DNA from: Erodium maritimum
Taxonomy: Eukaryota > Streptophyta > Magnoliopsida > Geraniales > Geraniaceae
DNA length: 64,000 nucleotides
NCBI GenBank assembly: GCA_963921825.1
Contig: OY997588.1
Location: 61,388,803 to 61,452,802, forward strand
Reading direction: 5' to 3'
Shown: positions 9,933-21,466 of the stretch, piece by piece
Numbering within the stretch: the stretch's first letter is position 1
Layout: the number at the start of each line of letters is the position of its first letter
Translations under genes and position numbers: made by a program
Notes under the pieces: model-generated
Told to the model about the DNA's origin: nothing
Databases searched by the model: none
Seen by the model: only the letters and a program-made list of their open reading frames with translations

Positions 9933-11419
9933 TGTAAGAACCGCTCCCGGTCAACGCTAGTCAAATCGGCGGAAAAACAACAAAATTTAAAATATTGGGA
10001 CACACACCTAAATGAACCTAAAATTGACCCCGAGGGTCATATCGGACTTAAGTTGACCCCAGTATCGACCAAAGTGAGTTCTGGGGGACTCAGGGCAACT
10101 TTTTGACCAATTTGGGAAATGTTGACTTTTTTCTAGAAAAGTCAACCCAGCGACGTTTTGGTCCGTTCGAGGCCCGTTTTGGATCCAAAAAGCTTAGCCG
10201 TCGTTACAGCGATCTTAGTTGGGCCGTTTCCTTGTAGCACGTGAAATTTCCTAATTTCTTGGAAAATGGGCCCGTTCGGGGCCCGAGACGGCCAAATTTT
10301 GCGAATCTAACAGAAAAATATCTACAAAGATATTTTTTAAGAGGTGGGACCCACTTGCCACTTGTCACACAAGTGGTGGTAGTTGTTGGTTTTTGAATAA
10401 AACAAAAGGAAGAGTGTGAGGGGGGTTCGGCCATATCAAAAAAAAATAGAGAAGAGAGAAGAAGGAGAAGGAGAAAAGGGAAAGAAGAAGGAGAAAAGGG
10501 TTAGGGCTTGTGGATTTCCCGATGATCCAACCAACGGATCGTCTCAACGGTTGTAGAATCGAGCTCCCATCGTCATTCCCTACGGTGAGAACCTATTTGT
10601 TTCTCGTTTTGGTACGTTTGAAAGTTAGTGTTTGTGTTTAAACGAGTTAAATATGGATGAGTTGAGGTGTAGGGTTCGTTGGGGACGTTTTGGGGTGAAA
10701 ATGATCGGATTCCGATGACCGGAGGCTCGGGGGAGCTCCGGCCACCGTGGGTGGTGGCTGGCCGGAGCTGGGACCGGCCACCACTGTGGTAAACCAGTCC
10801 AAAACCGGTCCAGCCACCCACGGGTGATGGTGTCCGGGTGGGGCCCACGTGTCGGGTCTCGGGTTTTTCGTGTTCTGGTGGTTTTGGACGATCCCCAAGT
10901 CGATAATTCACACCCAGAACGAATTATGGAATTAAATTGTGAAAGTTGTTTATTTCAGGTTTAGAAACTTTAAACGCGAATTAAATTGCTCGGAAGTCGG
11001 AAATTTATTTCGTCGATTGCATTGGAACCCTTGAATTATTCTAAGATCGTAGAAACAAAAACGGGAATTTTCGGAGCCCCGGAAGGGCATTTTCCAATCC
11101 CGGGCAGATTCGCCGAGGTAGGCGAATCGGGCCTTTCCGGGCCCGTTGTTGACAATGTCGAATAATTAGGAAGTTTGGGAGTGATCGACATTACCGGGGT
11201 TGCTTTTGGGCGTCTAATTCTTTAAAATTCAGCTTTGCCTGCGAACTTAAAAAGTTTTTTACTTGTGTTCATGTTAGATCATGCCGCTGACCGCGGAAAG
11301 GGGAGGCTAGACGAGTGATCGCGAGCGCGCCGGAGCTTGGGCGTGGACTTTTGGGAAAGCGTTACGAGGTAGGGAAAAGTAGCTGGATCTCGGCCCTGAC
11401 TAGGGAAAGTTAACAGTAT

Positions 11420-11584
11420 AAATGCATGTGACACTTAGTGGTGTCGTAGGATAAGTGAACGTATCGAACCATAGAAATACATGTGACACCTAGAGGTGTC
11501 GTAGGATAAGTGTACGTATCGAACAATAGAAATGCATGCAACACTTAGTGGTGTCATAGGATAAGTGAACGTATCGAACATTAG
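11420..11584 (+). repeat. 55-bp tandem repeat in the Gypsy LTR, 3 copies
   Basis: Three exact-length units starting at 11420, 11475 and 11530. Each contains an inverted repeat of the type GACACCTAGAGGTGTC (perfect in the middle unit). The 3' LTR carries the same array at about 30866-31030. Confidence 0.85.
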
Positions 11585-11794
11585 AAATACTTGTGTCATT
11601 TGGTTGTGCCCGTAGGTTGATTGAATTGTTTGTGTTTGTGGGTTGCCATGAGTGCCTGTGGGGAGTTGAACCCGTATTGGTTGACTGACTTGCCGAGTGG
11701 TAGTTAGTCGTGTTGTCGTATTTTCTTTCTATTTGCGGGGTATTGTGTGTTATTTTGTTGTGATTGTGATTGTTCTGGTGATTACTGTTGAGCT

Positions 11795-12145
11795 ATGCCC
11801 GATGGGTGTGTCGTACCCTCCGGTGCGTGGTCGGTAAAGTGCTGAGGCTGTGGTTCCCGTCAGGTGCGTCGTACCTTCTGGCGCGTGATCGGTAAAGTGC
11901 TGAGGTTAGAGTTGTGCCCGAGGGGTGTGTCGTACCCTCCAATACGTGGTCTGTAAAGAGCAGAGGGTTGTGGTCCCCGTCAGGTATGTCGCACCTTTCG
12001 GCCCGTGATTGGTAAAGTGTTGAGGCTGGATTTATGCCCGAGGGGTGTGTCGTACCTTCCTGTGCACGGCCGGTAAAGAGCAGAGGGTTGTGGTCCATGT
12101 CAGGTGTGTCGCACCTTCCAGCGCGTGATCGGTAAAGTGCTGAGG
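11795..12145 (+). repeat. About 117-bp tandem repeat in the Gypsy LTR, 3 copies
   Basis: Three units, each made of two related halves with GGGTGTGTCGTACC and CAGGTGTGTCGCACC and closing with GGTAAAG(T/A)GC. The 3' LTR has the matching array at 31240-31595. Confidence 0.85.
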
Positions 12146-12372
12146 GTTGTGGTTGTGGTTTGCGTGACTTTGATCACTTTTGTGTTGTGTTCTTCGAGGT
12201 TGTCTTTAATGTGTCGGGTCTACACTACGGGTACGGGTGTTTAGATGGTTAGGGAAAGTAACGGTTTTCGTGTGACAGTCGAGTTTGGGGATAGTAGTCC
12301 CTGGTGTTTTGTTTGTTGTTGGTGTTTCCGACATTTCTGCTAGTATGCCGTAATCAGTCTGGTATCCGTGGT

Positions 12373-12390
12373 GGTGAGCGAACGCTCACC
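12373..12390 (+). promoter_or_regulatory. Conserved LTR hairpin
   Basis: GGTGAGCGAACGCTCACC, an 8-bp stem with an AA loop, followed by CCTAGCTGCTTTTCCTAC. The same element is at 19228-19245 (one change), 31829-31846 and 62193-62210 (minus-strand element), and a weaker form lies at 49656-49669. Function unknown. Confidence 0.7.
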
Positions 12391-12669
12391 CCTAGCTGCT
12401 TTTCCTACAAGTACTGGTCGCGAGGCGGACTAGGGGAACTCTCGAAGCTTGAAGAGCTGGGAGCGGGAGTCCGGGTTTTTGGGAGTTTAGCGACGAACGC
12501 TTTGGTTTTTGTCCGCTTGTTTTGGACGCTTTTCAGTTGTAAAATATTGTTTTTGATTAAATCAAAGTGGTGATTTTAAGCGGTTTAATTAAAATGTTTG
12601 AAAATGGTTTTATTGTTTCACCGTTCGTGTTCCGGGTTCGGTCCTACTGAATTCGGGGCGTGACAGTTT

Positions 12670-12681
12670 GGTATCAGAGCT
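12670..12681 (+). promoter_or_regulatory. Primer binding site of the Gypsy element
   Basis: TGGTATCAGAGC, complementary to the 3' end of initiator tRNA-Met, three bases after the 5' LTR. Confidence 0.9.
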
Positions 12682-13369
12682 CGAGGTTTCACACCTCGGA
12701 CTGTACGTCATTTAGGTGGGGAGAGTTGAGTCATTAAAAGTCCCGTCGTGCGTTGGTTTCGCAAGTCGAAACCGTGTGTAGACCTGTAGTGTCCTGAGTC
12801 ATGTTTGTTGTTGTGTGTGTGTGCAGTATTGCTGATACTAGCATAATGATTGCATGTTGTTGTGTGAAACGCTTTTAAGCTGTCGCGACTCGACTCAGGG
12901 GCGCCCCTGTAGTCGAACGTGACGGTGCTGACATCAAGTGGGTACAATTTAGTTCGGGGACGCCTAGACCGGGTTGTAACTACGTGATGTCAAAAATGAA
13001 ATTTTATGATGAAAAGGAGAAAATTTAAAAAATTAGTTGGCCTTGTGGGCTTGTGATTGAGGTTGGGTGACTTGAAATTGTCTGTGAATTTTTGTGCAGT
13101 TGTGTGTTGATCCTTTGTGATCTTGCGTGCTTTGTGGGCGTTGATATTGTTGATATTGCGTGACTTGGTTCACGATTGTGTGGGTTATTTGAGGTCTCCC
13201 GAGTATGTTCTGGTAATTAAAGTATTGATAGCGTGAGCAGGGTGACGTTTTGGTATCGGGTTTTAATATAGGCGTAGGTGGTGTGAACGCTAGTATATTG
13301 AGCATGTCGTCGTTGTATAAGTTCGCAAACTAAGCAATTGCGCGTCTCCTTGCAGAAGATACCTACTAC
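12682..13369 (+). other. Gypsy leader region
   Basis: About 690 bp between the primer site and gag with no coding signal. Untranslated leader of the element. Confidence 0.7.
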
Positions 13370-14560
13370 ATGGCACCACATCCCAGGAGAGGACGATCAG
13401 CTGGGGCACCGGGACGGATGCCCACCGTCGAACCCGTTCAGTCCACGGGAGCCCGGGGTATTCCCATTGGGGAAGACAGGAGGGACGACGAAGAACCATT
13501 TGGTGTCCCGCCCAACGTCCCGCCGGTCGCAGGCCAGTCCACTGCGACCGCTCTAGGCGAGCTGACCCGGACGGTGCAGAGCTTGGTGGCGATCATCGTT
13601 CGTAGGGAGTCTGCGTCGCCGGCTCCAGAGACAGTATATGCTGCTGCTGCAGCCGATCCAGCGAGGCCCGTTCAGGCCGAAGGCCATACGGCCCGGACAC
13701 TGCTTGATTACTTGAAACTGGGCATACCTACGTTCGTCGGGGAACCGAACACCGATATAGCAGAGAGATGGCTGGAGCAGGTCACTCGGGACCTTGACAC
13801 GTCAGGCATAGAGGACGGTCACACCAGGGTGTCCTTTGCAGCTCATCAGCTGAAGGACAACGCCTACCACTGGTGGGGGCGCGTACGAGACAGAGTCGGG
13901 GACGATCTTCGTGACGGTCTTCCTGGAGCAGTATTTCACCAAATCGGCCAGGGCGGAACGACATCAGCAGTTCCTGGAACTGCAACAGGACGGGGCGTCA
14001 ATGGTAGAGTATGAGGCCAGATTCACGTCCCTGACCCGATTTGCACCAGAAATGGTGAGGACCGAGTTGAACCGGTGCCGACGGTTCGAAACGGGGCTGA
14101 GGACAACGATTCCGGATCGAGTCCTCGCCCTGAGGATTCGGGTGTATACAGAGCTAGTGGACACGGCAGCGGTAGTGGAGCGGGGTCTCCGAGAGGCAGA
14201 GAGGACCCGTGATATTCGGCAGCGGCCGACCAGTGTTGCGGGACCGTCCGAGTCCCGAGATCCGAGGAGGCAGAGGACTGCGGGGTTCTTTCGGCCACAG
14301 GTTCAATCGGGCGGATTGAGACGGATGGGGTTAGTGGAATCGGTAGGGCCAGTCGCCTCAAAGTGGTTGCCGGTATGTTTTACCAGTGGGCAGTCGGGCC
14401 ATCTGCGACGGTAGTGTCGGACCGGCGGAAGGCCCGCGGCGCTACCAGTGATCAGCCAGACAGGCCAGGGCACGTGGCCGAGGGTCGACGATTTTAGGTG
14501 TTACCGGTGCGGCGGGGTTGGGCACTCAGCTTCAAGGTCCCCTGATCAGGTTGGGGAAAC
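13370..14560 (+). pseudogene. Gypsy gag and zinc-knuckle region (fossil)
   Basis: The plant retrotransposon gag signature is visible: FVGEPNTDIAERWLEQ, HQLKDNAYHWWGRVRD, YFTKSARAERHQQFLELQQ, MVEYEARFTSLTRFAPEMV, then a basic Arg/Gln-rich tract and the zinc knuckle CYRCGGVGHSASRS near 14500. It lies between the leader and the protease. Broken. Confidence 0.85.
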
Positions 14561-14739
14561 GTCAGCGCAGCGACCGCAGCAGTCGCATACAGTGCAGTCA
14601 CCCAGGGGTCGCCAGCGTCAGAGTCAGCCGTCGAGGTTCTCGTAGCCGTCCAGGAGCGCGCCAGTTCCGAGGCAGCAACAGAGGTCCGTACAACCAGCAG
14701 TCAGTGCGCCAGGTCAGAGGCAGCAGGCGTCACAGCGAA

Positions 14740-16235
14740 GAGTGTACGCAGTTACCGACCCCCGAGCCACAGGATCCGCTACCTACCATGAGACCATTAT
14801 GGGTACGTGTTTATTGTATCACTTGTGGGCGTTATTTTTGTTTGATACCGGGGCGTCGCACTCGTTTATTTCGTCGAGTTGTGCTGAGAGGTTGGGGCTG
14901 AGTTTAGAGCCGTTGAGTCCACCCCTATGTCTAGACACGCCAGTTGGGGGTGATGTGATGTTGACTAGGGTCTGTCCTGCCTGCGAAATTAGAGTCGCAG
15001 ATTGTCCTTACCCTAGTGACCTTCTCGTGCTGGGAATGACGACCTTTGACGTAATCTTGGGAATGGATTGGCTAGCAAAGTACCGAGCCAATATCGACTG
15101 CTATAGGCGACGAGTGATGGTGTCAGCAGGCAACACGAAGGTTTCGTGTATTCTGGGCAGTAAGAGCGGGGTTCTCCTGTCGGCTTTGGCCGCAGTGGAG
15201 GAAGTATCGGTCGTGCAGAGCCGAGAGTTACCGCGAGTGGCGTGCGAGTTCCCCGAGGTCTTTCCTGGGGAGTTGAGCGGGTTACCACCAGTTCGTGAGG
15301 TGGCATTGGGAATTGACCTGATCCCGGGAACGGCAGCGATATCGATGGCGCCTTACAGGTTCGCGCCGGCAGAGTTGACCGAGCTGAAGCGTCAGCTCGA
15401 GGAGCTTCGGGAGAAGGGGTTTATCCGTCCAAGCACGTCGCCGTGGGGACCACCAGCACTCTTCGTGAAGAAGAAGAGTGGAGAGCTTCAGATGTGTATA
15501 GACTACCAGAAGCTGAACCGGGTTACGGTGAAGAACCGATACCCGATGCCGAGGATTGACGACTTATTCGACTAGTTGAGAGGGTCGACATGCTTCTCGA
15601 AGATCGATCTGCGATCCAGATATTACCAGTTGCGAGTCCGGGAGGGGGACGTTGCAAATACTGCATTCCGGACACGCTATGGGCATTATGAGTTCTTGGT
15701 GATGCCATTTGGACTGATGAACGCAGTTGCAGCGTTCATGGATATGATGAACAGTATATTCCGGTCGTTCTTAGATCAATTTGTGGTGGTGTTTGTAGAC
15801 GACATCTTGATCTACTCGCAGAACGAGGCGGCACATGAGGAGCATCTGAGGGCGGTTCTGACCCTGCTGCGCACACATCAGCTATATGCCGACCTAAAGA
15901 AGTGCGAGTTTTGGCTCGCTGAGGTGAAATTCCTCGGTCACATTGTATCACGTGACGGTATACTGGTCGATCCGGCGAAGATCGACGCGGTTTCGGAGTG
16001 GGCGCGACCCACGAGCGTCTTCGAGATCCGTAGCTTCTTGTGGTTGGTAGGATATTATCGGCGGCTCGTCCAGGACTTTGCGCGGCTAGCCGCGCCTATG
16101 ACTCTTTTGACGCGCAAGGGAGTCGGGTTTGTGTGGACAGAGGATTGTGAACGTGCGTACGCGGAGCTGAAGACTCGTCTGACTACCGCTCCAGTATTGA
16201 TAGTGCCAGAACGAGGGGTCGGGTATGAGGTCTAC
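14740..16235 (+). pseudogene. Gypsy protease and reverse transcriptase (fossil)
   Basis: Protease: [12 protein letters not shown] with the catalytic DTGA near 14840 and [12 protein letters not shown] near 15050. Reverse transcriptase: [86 protein letters not shown] and the FVDDILIYS active site (about 15795). The RNase H domain begins at the end and is cut by the solo LTR at 16236. Broken. Confidence 0.9.
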
Positions 16236-19200
16236 TGTGAAGACCGCTTCAAAAAAAAAATTGGGCTGGACCGGACTGACCCGGCCCGAGTCAGAACCGG
16301 CCCAACCCAGGCTTTATAAGCCAAACCCTAGGGTTTGGGTAGAACAGACCCAGCCTCCCTCCCTCTTCATTCTCGCGCAGCCTCCTCCCTCTTCTCTCTC
16401 ACCCACGCCGACCTCCCTCCCTCATCTTCCTCTCTTAACTCCGGTCGCCGGCGCCACATCCCGAGTCCGGCCACATCTCCCCCTCACCGTTCGTCTGCAA
16501 CCCCGACCACCTCCACCGCACCTCTTCTCCTTTGTTTTCAACTCCGGCCACCACAACCTCGCCGAACCCCTCCCTCTCTCGGGCCTGTCTCGCCGGAAGC
16601 CGTATCCTCCGTTTCTCTCCGACCTCCCTTCTGTCTCCTTGCGGGTTCGATTCCGGCGAACCCTCGCCGTCCTGCGCTGTTTCGGAAGCAAGCGCGCCGG
16701 CAACGCCCCGTCGCCGGAGAGTTCGGCAGAGCCCGGGACGTCGTGATTCCGGCGAAACCCTGGCCGTTCGGGCCAGATCTGAGGCGAGGAAGGTCCCCGC
16801 CGTGCACCGCCGCCGCCACCGCCCTTGTCCAGACCTCACCCTCCTCTTCTCTCCCGAGTTCCCGCCGCCGATTCGATCCAGTTCCGTCCTTTTCTCTACG
16901 GTTAGGCCCCGGCCGACGCCGCCCTCGCCGGCGGCCGACCGGTTCGAAACCGAACCTTTATTTTCCCGTTTTCGTTTTTCTGTTGAATCTGGGCACCGTT
17001 GAAACCAAAAGCCGTTTTGATCTGGATTGTTGAAGCAAAATCAAAGGAATTTGAAAAAGGAAAAGGGTTTCAATTTCGATCTGTTGAAAATAAAAATGAA
17101 AATGGAAGTTGAATCGGATTTATTTTTAATATTAGTAAAACTGGATGAGAGTTTGGAAATCGAACTTCTGACGTGAAAAGAAAGAACCCTAAAGCGAAAA
17201 ATCAGTTTTGGTTAAAAAAAAAGGATTGAAATTGGAAAATGATTTAAAATAAAAAGGAATTAACATCAATTTGGTTTTAATAACGGTTTTGAGTCGAGGA
17301 GTTTTGGGAAACAAATTTGTAGGAAAATGAACTAAAACGACCTTGGTTTTAAAAACGGTTTTAAATCGAGGAGTTTGAGAATCTATTGTAAACGGGATTT
17401 AGGGACGGTTGTTCAAAAACCGAACTTAATTCATTCTGGGCTCAAAGGATCGGAACAGAAACAGATTTGAAATAAAAGGGAATTTGATTTGAAACAAAAA
17501 TCGTTCTGTTTTGAAAAAGGGTTATTAATCGGAATTGGGAACGAATCTGGAACTCTTGTTAAAATGGTTTGCTATTTGGGTTTAAAGAGGAACAAAAGCG
17601 GACCGCTGAATCGGACCTCGGGATTCGTGCATTGGGACCGTGCCTCGCATGCACCGGTTTCGGTGCTCGGGTACTCAAACCCGATTCTCCGTGACCCCGC
17701 TTTTAGCCCGCTCGAGTCTAAAGGACAAATGTCAGATTTAAACTGGACAAATCGTAATCTTTAACTTAACGGTGGAACCGGGTTTAATTTATGGCTTTCG
17801 TGTTATCTTTAGCGTCCGGCTTCGATCGAAGTGAAGCCCGGAGGTAGCGAGCCAGAACGTCAGCAGCTAGGAAGCGTAGCGGGTGCTCTTCGGTTGAGGT
17901 AGGGAAAAGTAGCCGGATCTCGGCCCTGACTAGGGAAAGTTAACAGTAGAAATGCATGTGACACTGGGGTGTCGTGGGTTGAGTAGGTTAGCGAATATTA
18001 GAATTGAATGATACGGGATCGTAGCGATTATGAGAAAGCATGTGACACTTAGTAGTGTCGTAGGAGCAGAGAACTTAGCGTTAATTGATTTACTGGAGGC
18101 ATATGACCACGCCCGGAGGTTGTTTGTGAACTTGTTGATATTAGAAGCACTGGAGGCATATGACCATGCCCGGAGGTTGATTGTGAAACTGTTGATATTA
18201 GGACTGTTGGAGGCTTGGGTTAAGCCGGAGGTTGATTGTGTAGTTTGGCGTCTTGGGTGGCCTTGATAGCCGTGTTAATTGTTGTTGAGCTTGGGTGGCC
18301 TTGAGAGCCGTTAATTGTTGTTGACTTTGTGTGGCCTTGAGAGCCCGTGTTAATTGTTGTTGAGTTTGGGTGGCCTTGAGAGCCCGTGTTAATTGTTGTT
18401 GAGTTTGGGTGGCCTTGAGAGGTCGTGTTGTTTATTGCTGAGTCTTGGGTGGCCATGAGAGCCCGTATGTTCATTGGGTGTTTTGGGTGGCAGTGAGTGC
18501 CTGTGGGGCTGTCGAGTCCGAGGTTTGCTGTTGAGGTGTCTTGAGTGGCCTTGAGTTCCTGTTTGTTGAACTTGCTTGTGTTTGTGGTTGTGTTTGCCCG
18601 AACCGACTGTGTGTCGGGGAGTGGTGTGGATTTTGGCAGGTTACGAGCATTTTCCGGCTGGCCTGACCAAACTCGAGCCTCGGCAGGTTCTGAGCATTCT
18701 TCGGCTAGCCTGTTCCGTGTCCGGATCCCGAAAGGTTATGAGCATTCTTCGGCTAGCCTGATCCGTGACCGGGTCCCGGCAGGTTACGAGCATTCTTCGG
18801 CTGGCCTGATCCGTGTACGAGGCTCGGCAGGTTCTGAGCATTCTTCGGCTAGCCTGATCCGTGTCCGTTTCTTTGGGGAAGGTTATTGTTGGTTGTGTCG
18901 GGTTTACTTTACGAGTTTGAGGTTGAGTCTGGTGAGGGAGGTTACTGAGTAGTTGGTTTATGATTCTTTGTTATCTTGTTTGGTGTGCGATCCTTTGTGA
19001 TCTTGTTTGGTGTTGCGTCGTTTCTTTCGAGTACTTGGGAGAGGTCGTGATCGTTGTGTTGGGTCTACTTTACGTGTCAAAGTGTTGAGTTAGTCAAGGA
19101 AGGTAATAGTGGGTGTTGATCAGTCAGAGTCCTTGGGTTGGGGACAGTGTCCCCCGGTGTAGACTTTATTATTGGTGTTACCGGCATTGTCTGCTAATTA

Positions 19201-19508
19201 TGCCGTAGTCAGTCTGTTATCCGTGGTGGTGAGCGAATGCTCACCCCTAGCTGCTTTTCCTACAGGTACCGTTCGTAGGCTGGACTAGGTGAGCTTCTGA
19301 AGCTTGAAGCGGGTTTCTGGGTGTTTTTGAGTCTAGCGACGGATACCATGTTCTTGTTCCACTTGTTGGGACGTGTTTTAAATTGTATTTATTATTTTGT
19401 TGAACTAAACTGGTATTGTAAAGTGTTTTAATGGAAATGGTTTCAAAGTGTTTTCTTATTTTAAACGTTCGCGTCCCGAGTTCGGTTTACTGAAATTGTG
19501 GCGTGACA
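16236..19508 (+). mobile_element. Solo LTR of a related Gypsy family
   Basis: A 3273-bp TG..CA sequence inserted in the host element's RNase H region, flanked by TCTAC on both sides (16231-16235 and 19509-19513). It ends GTGGCGTGACA like the host LTRs and shares with them the AGGGAAAAGTAGCCGGATCT core (17901-17920) and the hairpin at 19228-19245. Its first 1.6 kb differs: a CT- and Pro-codon-rich GC stretch (16330-16950) after a TTTATAAGCC box. No internal domain or second LTR, so it is solo. The long frames at 16225-17033 are compositional. Confidence 0.9.
18085..18875 (+). repeat. Three minisatellites in the solo LTR
   Basis: At 18085-18200, units with GGCATATGACCACGCCCGG. At 18240-18480, five or six units around GGTGGCCTTGAGAGCCCGTG. 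At 18630-18875, five units of about 50 bp around GAGCATTCTTCGGCTAGCCT. Related arrays occur on the minus strand in the LTR at the right end of the window. Confidence 0.85.
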
Positions 19509-19765
19509 TCTACTGTGACGCGTCCGGGGAAGGACTGGGCTGTGTACTGATGCAGTTGGGTAGAGTTGTTGCTTATGGCTCCAGGCAGTTGAAGACACAC
19601 GACCGCAACTATCCTACCCATGACTTGGAACTAGCTGCAGTCGTGTTCGCGCTAAAAGGCTGGCGGTATTATCTGTACGGCGAGCGATTTCAGGTGTTCT
19701 CGAATCACAAGAGCCTCAAGTACATCTTTTCCCAACGAGAAATGAACATGCGCCAGCGGCGATGG
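19509..19765 (+). pseudogene. Gypsy RNase H, continued (fossil)
   Basis: Continues the element after the solo [68 protein letters not shown]. This is the Ty3 RNase H core with its D, E and D residues visible. It stops at the Copia insertion (19766). Part of the broken element. Confidence 0.88.
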
Positions 19766-21453
19766 TGTTAGTCTTAGTGCCCATAGTTCAATCCTAAATG
19801 TCCAAATGTATATATCATCGTTAGCAATAAAATTAAAGCGGCTTTATATTACTTATGTGTTGGAGTAATATATCGATGTGTGCTTTGATCTATGCCCACC
19901 ATGCGAATAGAACCATAGATCGAGATAGATCACACTCGATGGGTCCCTAGTCAACAAAGCTTCACTAGAAGCGACTAGTATGAAAGATGGCTCTTTATGG
20001 CTTACGTTCTGTTAGTCATTGGAATGAGATTCCAGAGTCTGATCATAGATATCATGTGGGACATGATATTGGACGACCCGCCCTGAATATGTGTCATAGA
20101 TTAAGTCATGAACATATTCAGTGTTGTAGCTTGTCATGTATCCTTAGACCAAGGAGTCTTTGTGATCGCTATGTAGTCAACAACTGAGTTTGACCTGAGC
20201 CTAACGTTGTCCGTAACAGGGCTTCCATAACGGCCAGGATTGGCTTGGGGACGGGCTACATGAGTGACACGAAAGACGACTAAGGGATTTATCCCTCATA
20301 CTAAGGTATGGGAAAGATATCGGTTCTCGGCCACTTGATCGAGAGTGACTGGAAGAATAGCATGGCCATGCACATGATACTGGGTATCATATCTTCAGTC
20401 ATCTCACATATCAAGGAACGGTGATTGAGAATAATAAGGATGACGGCTCTATGCCTTATCTCAATCAGGATATCGGAGATAAAAGGATAATGACAGGGAC
20501 GACGGAAAGGTTAGAATCGACAGGGTCGATTCGTTATGTAGTGTCAGGCAATACTAAAGTCTCGTTAGTTGCCACTTAAATAGGATCAAGTAAAATGGGA
20601 TTTTACGTTGATCTATTGACATGCATAAACCTAAGGGTCACACCGGAGGATGAAACTCATTGACACATTTATGGAGAATGGCCAAAAGGGAGTTGTCTCG
20701 GGACATGACCAAAACTGGGTTTTGGGTCATGTGCCCGTAAGTGAATAGGACTTCACAGATCGAGACAAGGCTTGGAGTCTTGGGATTGATCGCGTCGGGT
20801 AATGTTGGACATTTCCGGTATGGAAGGCATGGAGGCGATGAGCGAATCACGAGACCTCGTTGGAAATGGCCACGGGCCATGTTCCAAGAGGCCCATGAAA
20901 GGCCCATGCAACCAAGGCCCATGGAACTAATTAATCAAGTCTTGATTAATTAGTACTAAGTAAGCAAGACAAGGATTAAGGTGTTGGTGATTCACCACCT
21001 AACCCAATCTTGTCTTGCCATACTTTGTCCTATTTACACCTTACTTGACACCATACTTGTGCCATGCCTTTAGTTGGACAAGTATGGGTTTTGTTATGTT
21101 TAAGTCATCTTTTTTCAACATAACAAACACAAGACAAGAATAGGAAACACATTTTCTCTCCCTCTTCCATGGCCATTTCGGGTTTGGCTAGTTTCCACCT
21201 CCATGTTTGTGTTCTTGAGTCCTCAAAGAGAAGAACTACGTGGCTTTGATTCCCATGTGGATACGTAGGCGTCTTGGAGACTCAAGCCAATCATTCGTTA
21301 ACCGGTGTTCTTGTTTTGGTAAGAACTAGTGCTGAATTTTTCTCTTGTTAATCCATTCTTTGTTAGTTGTTTCATGGTTTTAATTGTCTCTTGGTTTTCA
21401 TTGATTTTCCGCTGCGAGTTGGTTTATCTCCAACCCTACCTCGAGACCCAACA
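19766..21453 (+). repeat. 5' LTR of the plus-strand Copia
   Basis: 1688 bp, paired with 26538-28225. It has an AATTAATCAAGTCTTGATTAATT inverted repeat in its middle part (about 20930-20952) and a CTCTCCCTCTTCC stretch near 21155 before the conserved end. Confidence 0.95.
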
Positions 21454-21454
21454 G

Positions 21455-21466
21455 TGGTATCAGAGC
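21455..21466 (+). promoter_or_regulatory. Primer binding site of the plus-strand Copia
   Basis: TGGTATCAGAGC, one base after the LTR; initiator tRNA-Met type. Confidence 0.92.

Larger units (their letters stand above)
9933..12666 (+). repeat. 5' LTR of the Gypsy element
   Basis: Begins TGTAAGAACC and ends GGGGCGTGACA. It includes a GC-rich block near 10730-10870, a CT-/GA-rich stretch with a possible promoter region at 10430-10510, two internal minisatellites, and a conserved hairpin at 12373-12390. It pairs with 29358-32119. Confidence 0.93.

Noticed and set aside
10573-10911. Pro-rich frames of about 80-110 residues in the Gypsy 5' LTR, and their copy at 30066-30354
   Set aside because: They lie in LTR sequence with high GC and no domain, and are not conserved in frame between the two LTRs.
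16225-17033. Long Pro/Ser/Arg-rich open frames on both strands
   Set aside because: They lie inside a solo LTR in a CT-rich, GC-rich tract. Several frames are open at once and none has a domain, so they are compositional.
20638-20953. A 94-residue frame that recurs at 27410, 40551 and 61325
   Set aside because: Recurs only because it lies in the Copia LTR. No protein signature, and both strands are open at the same place.
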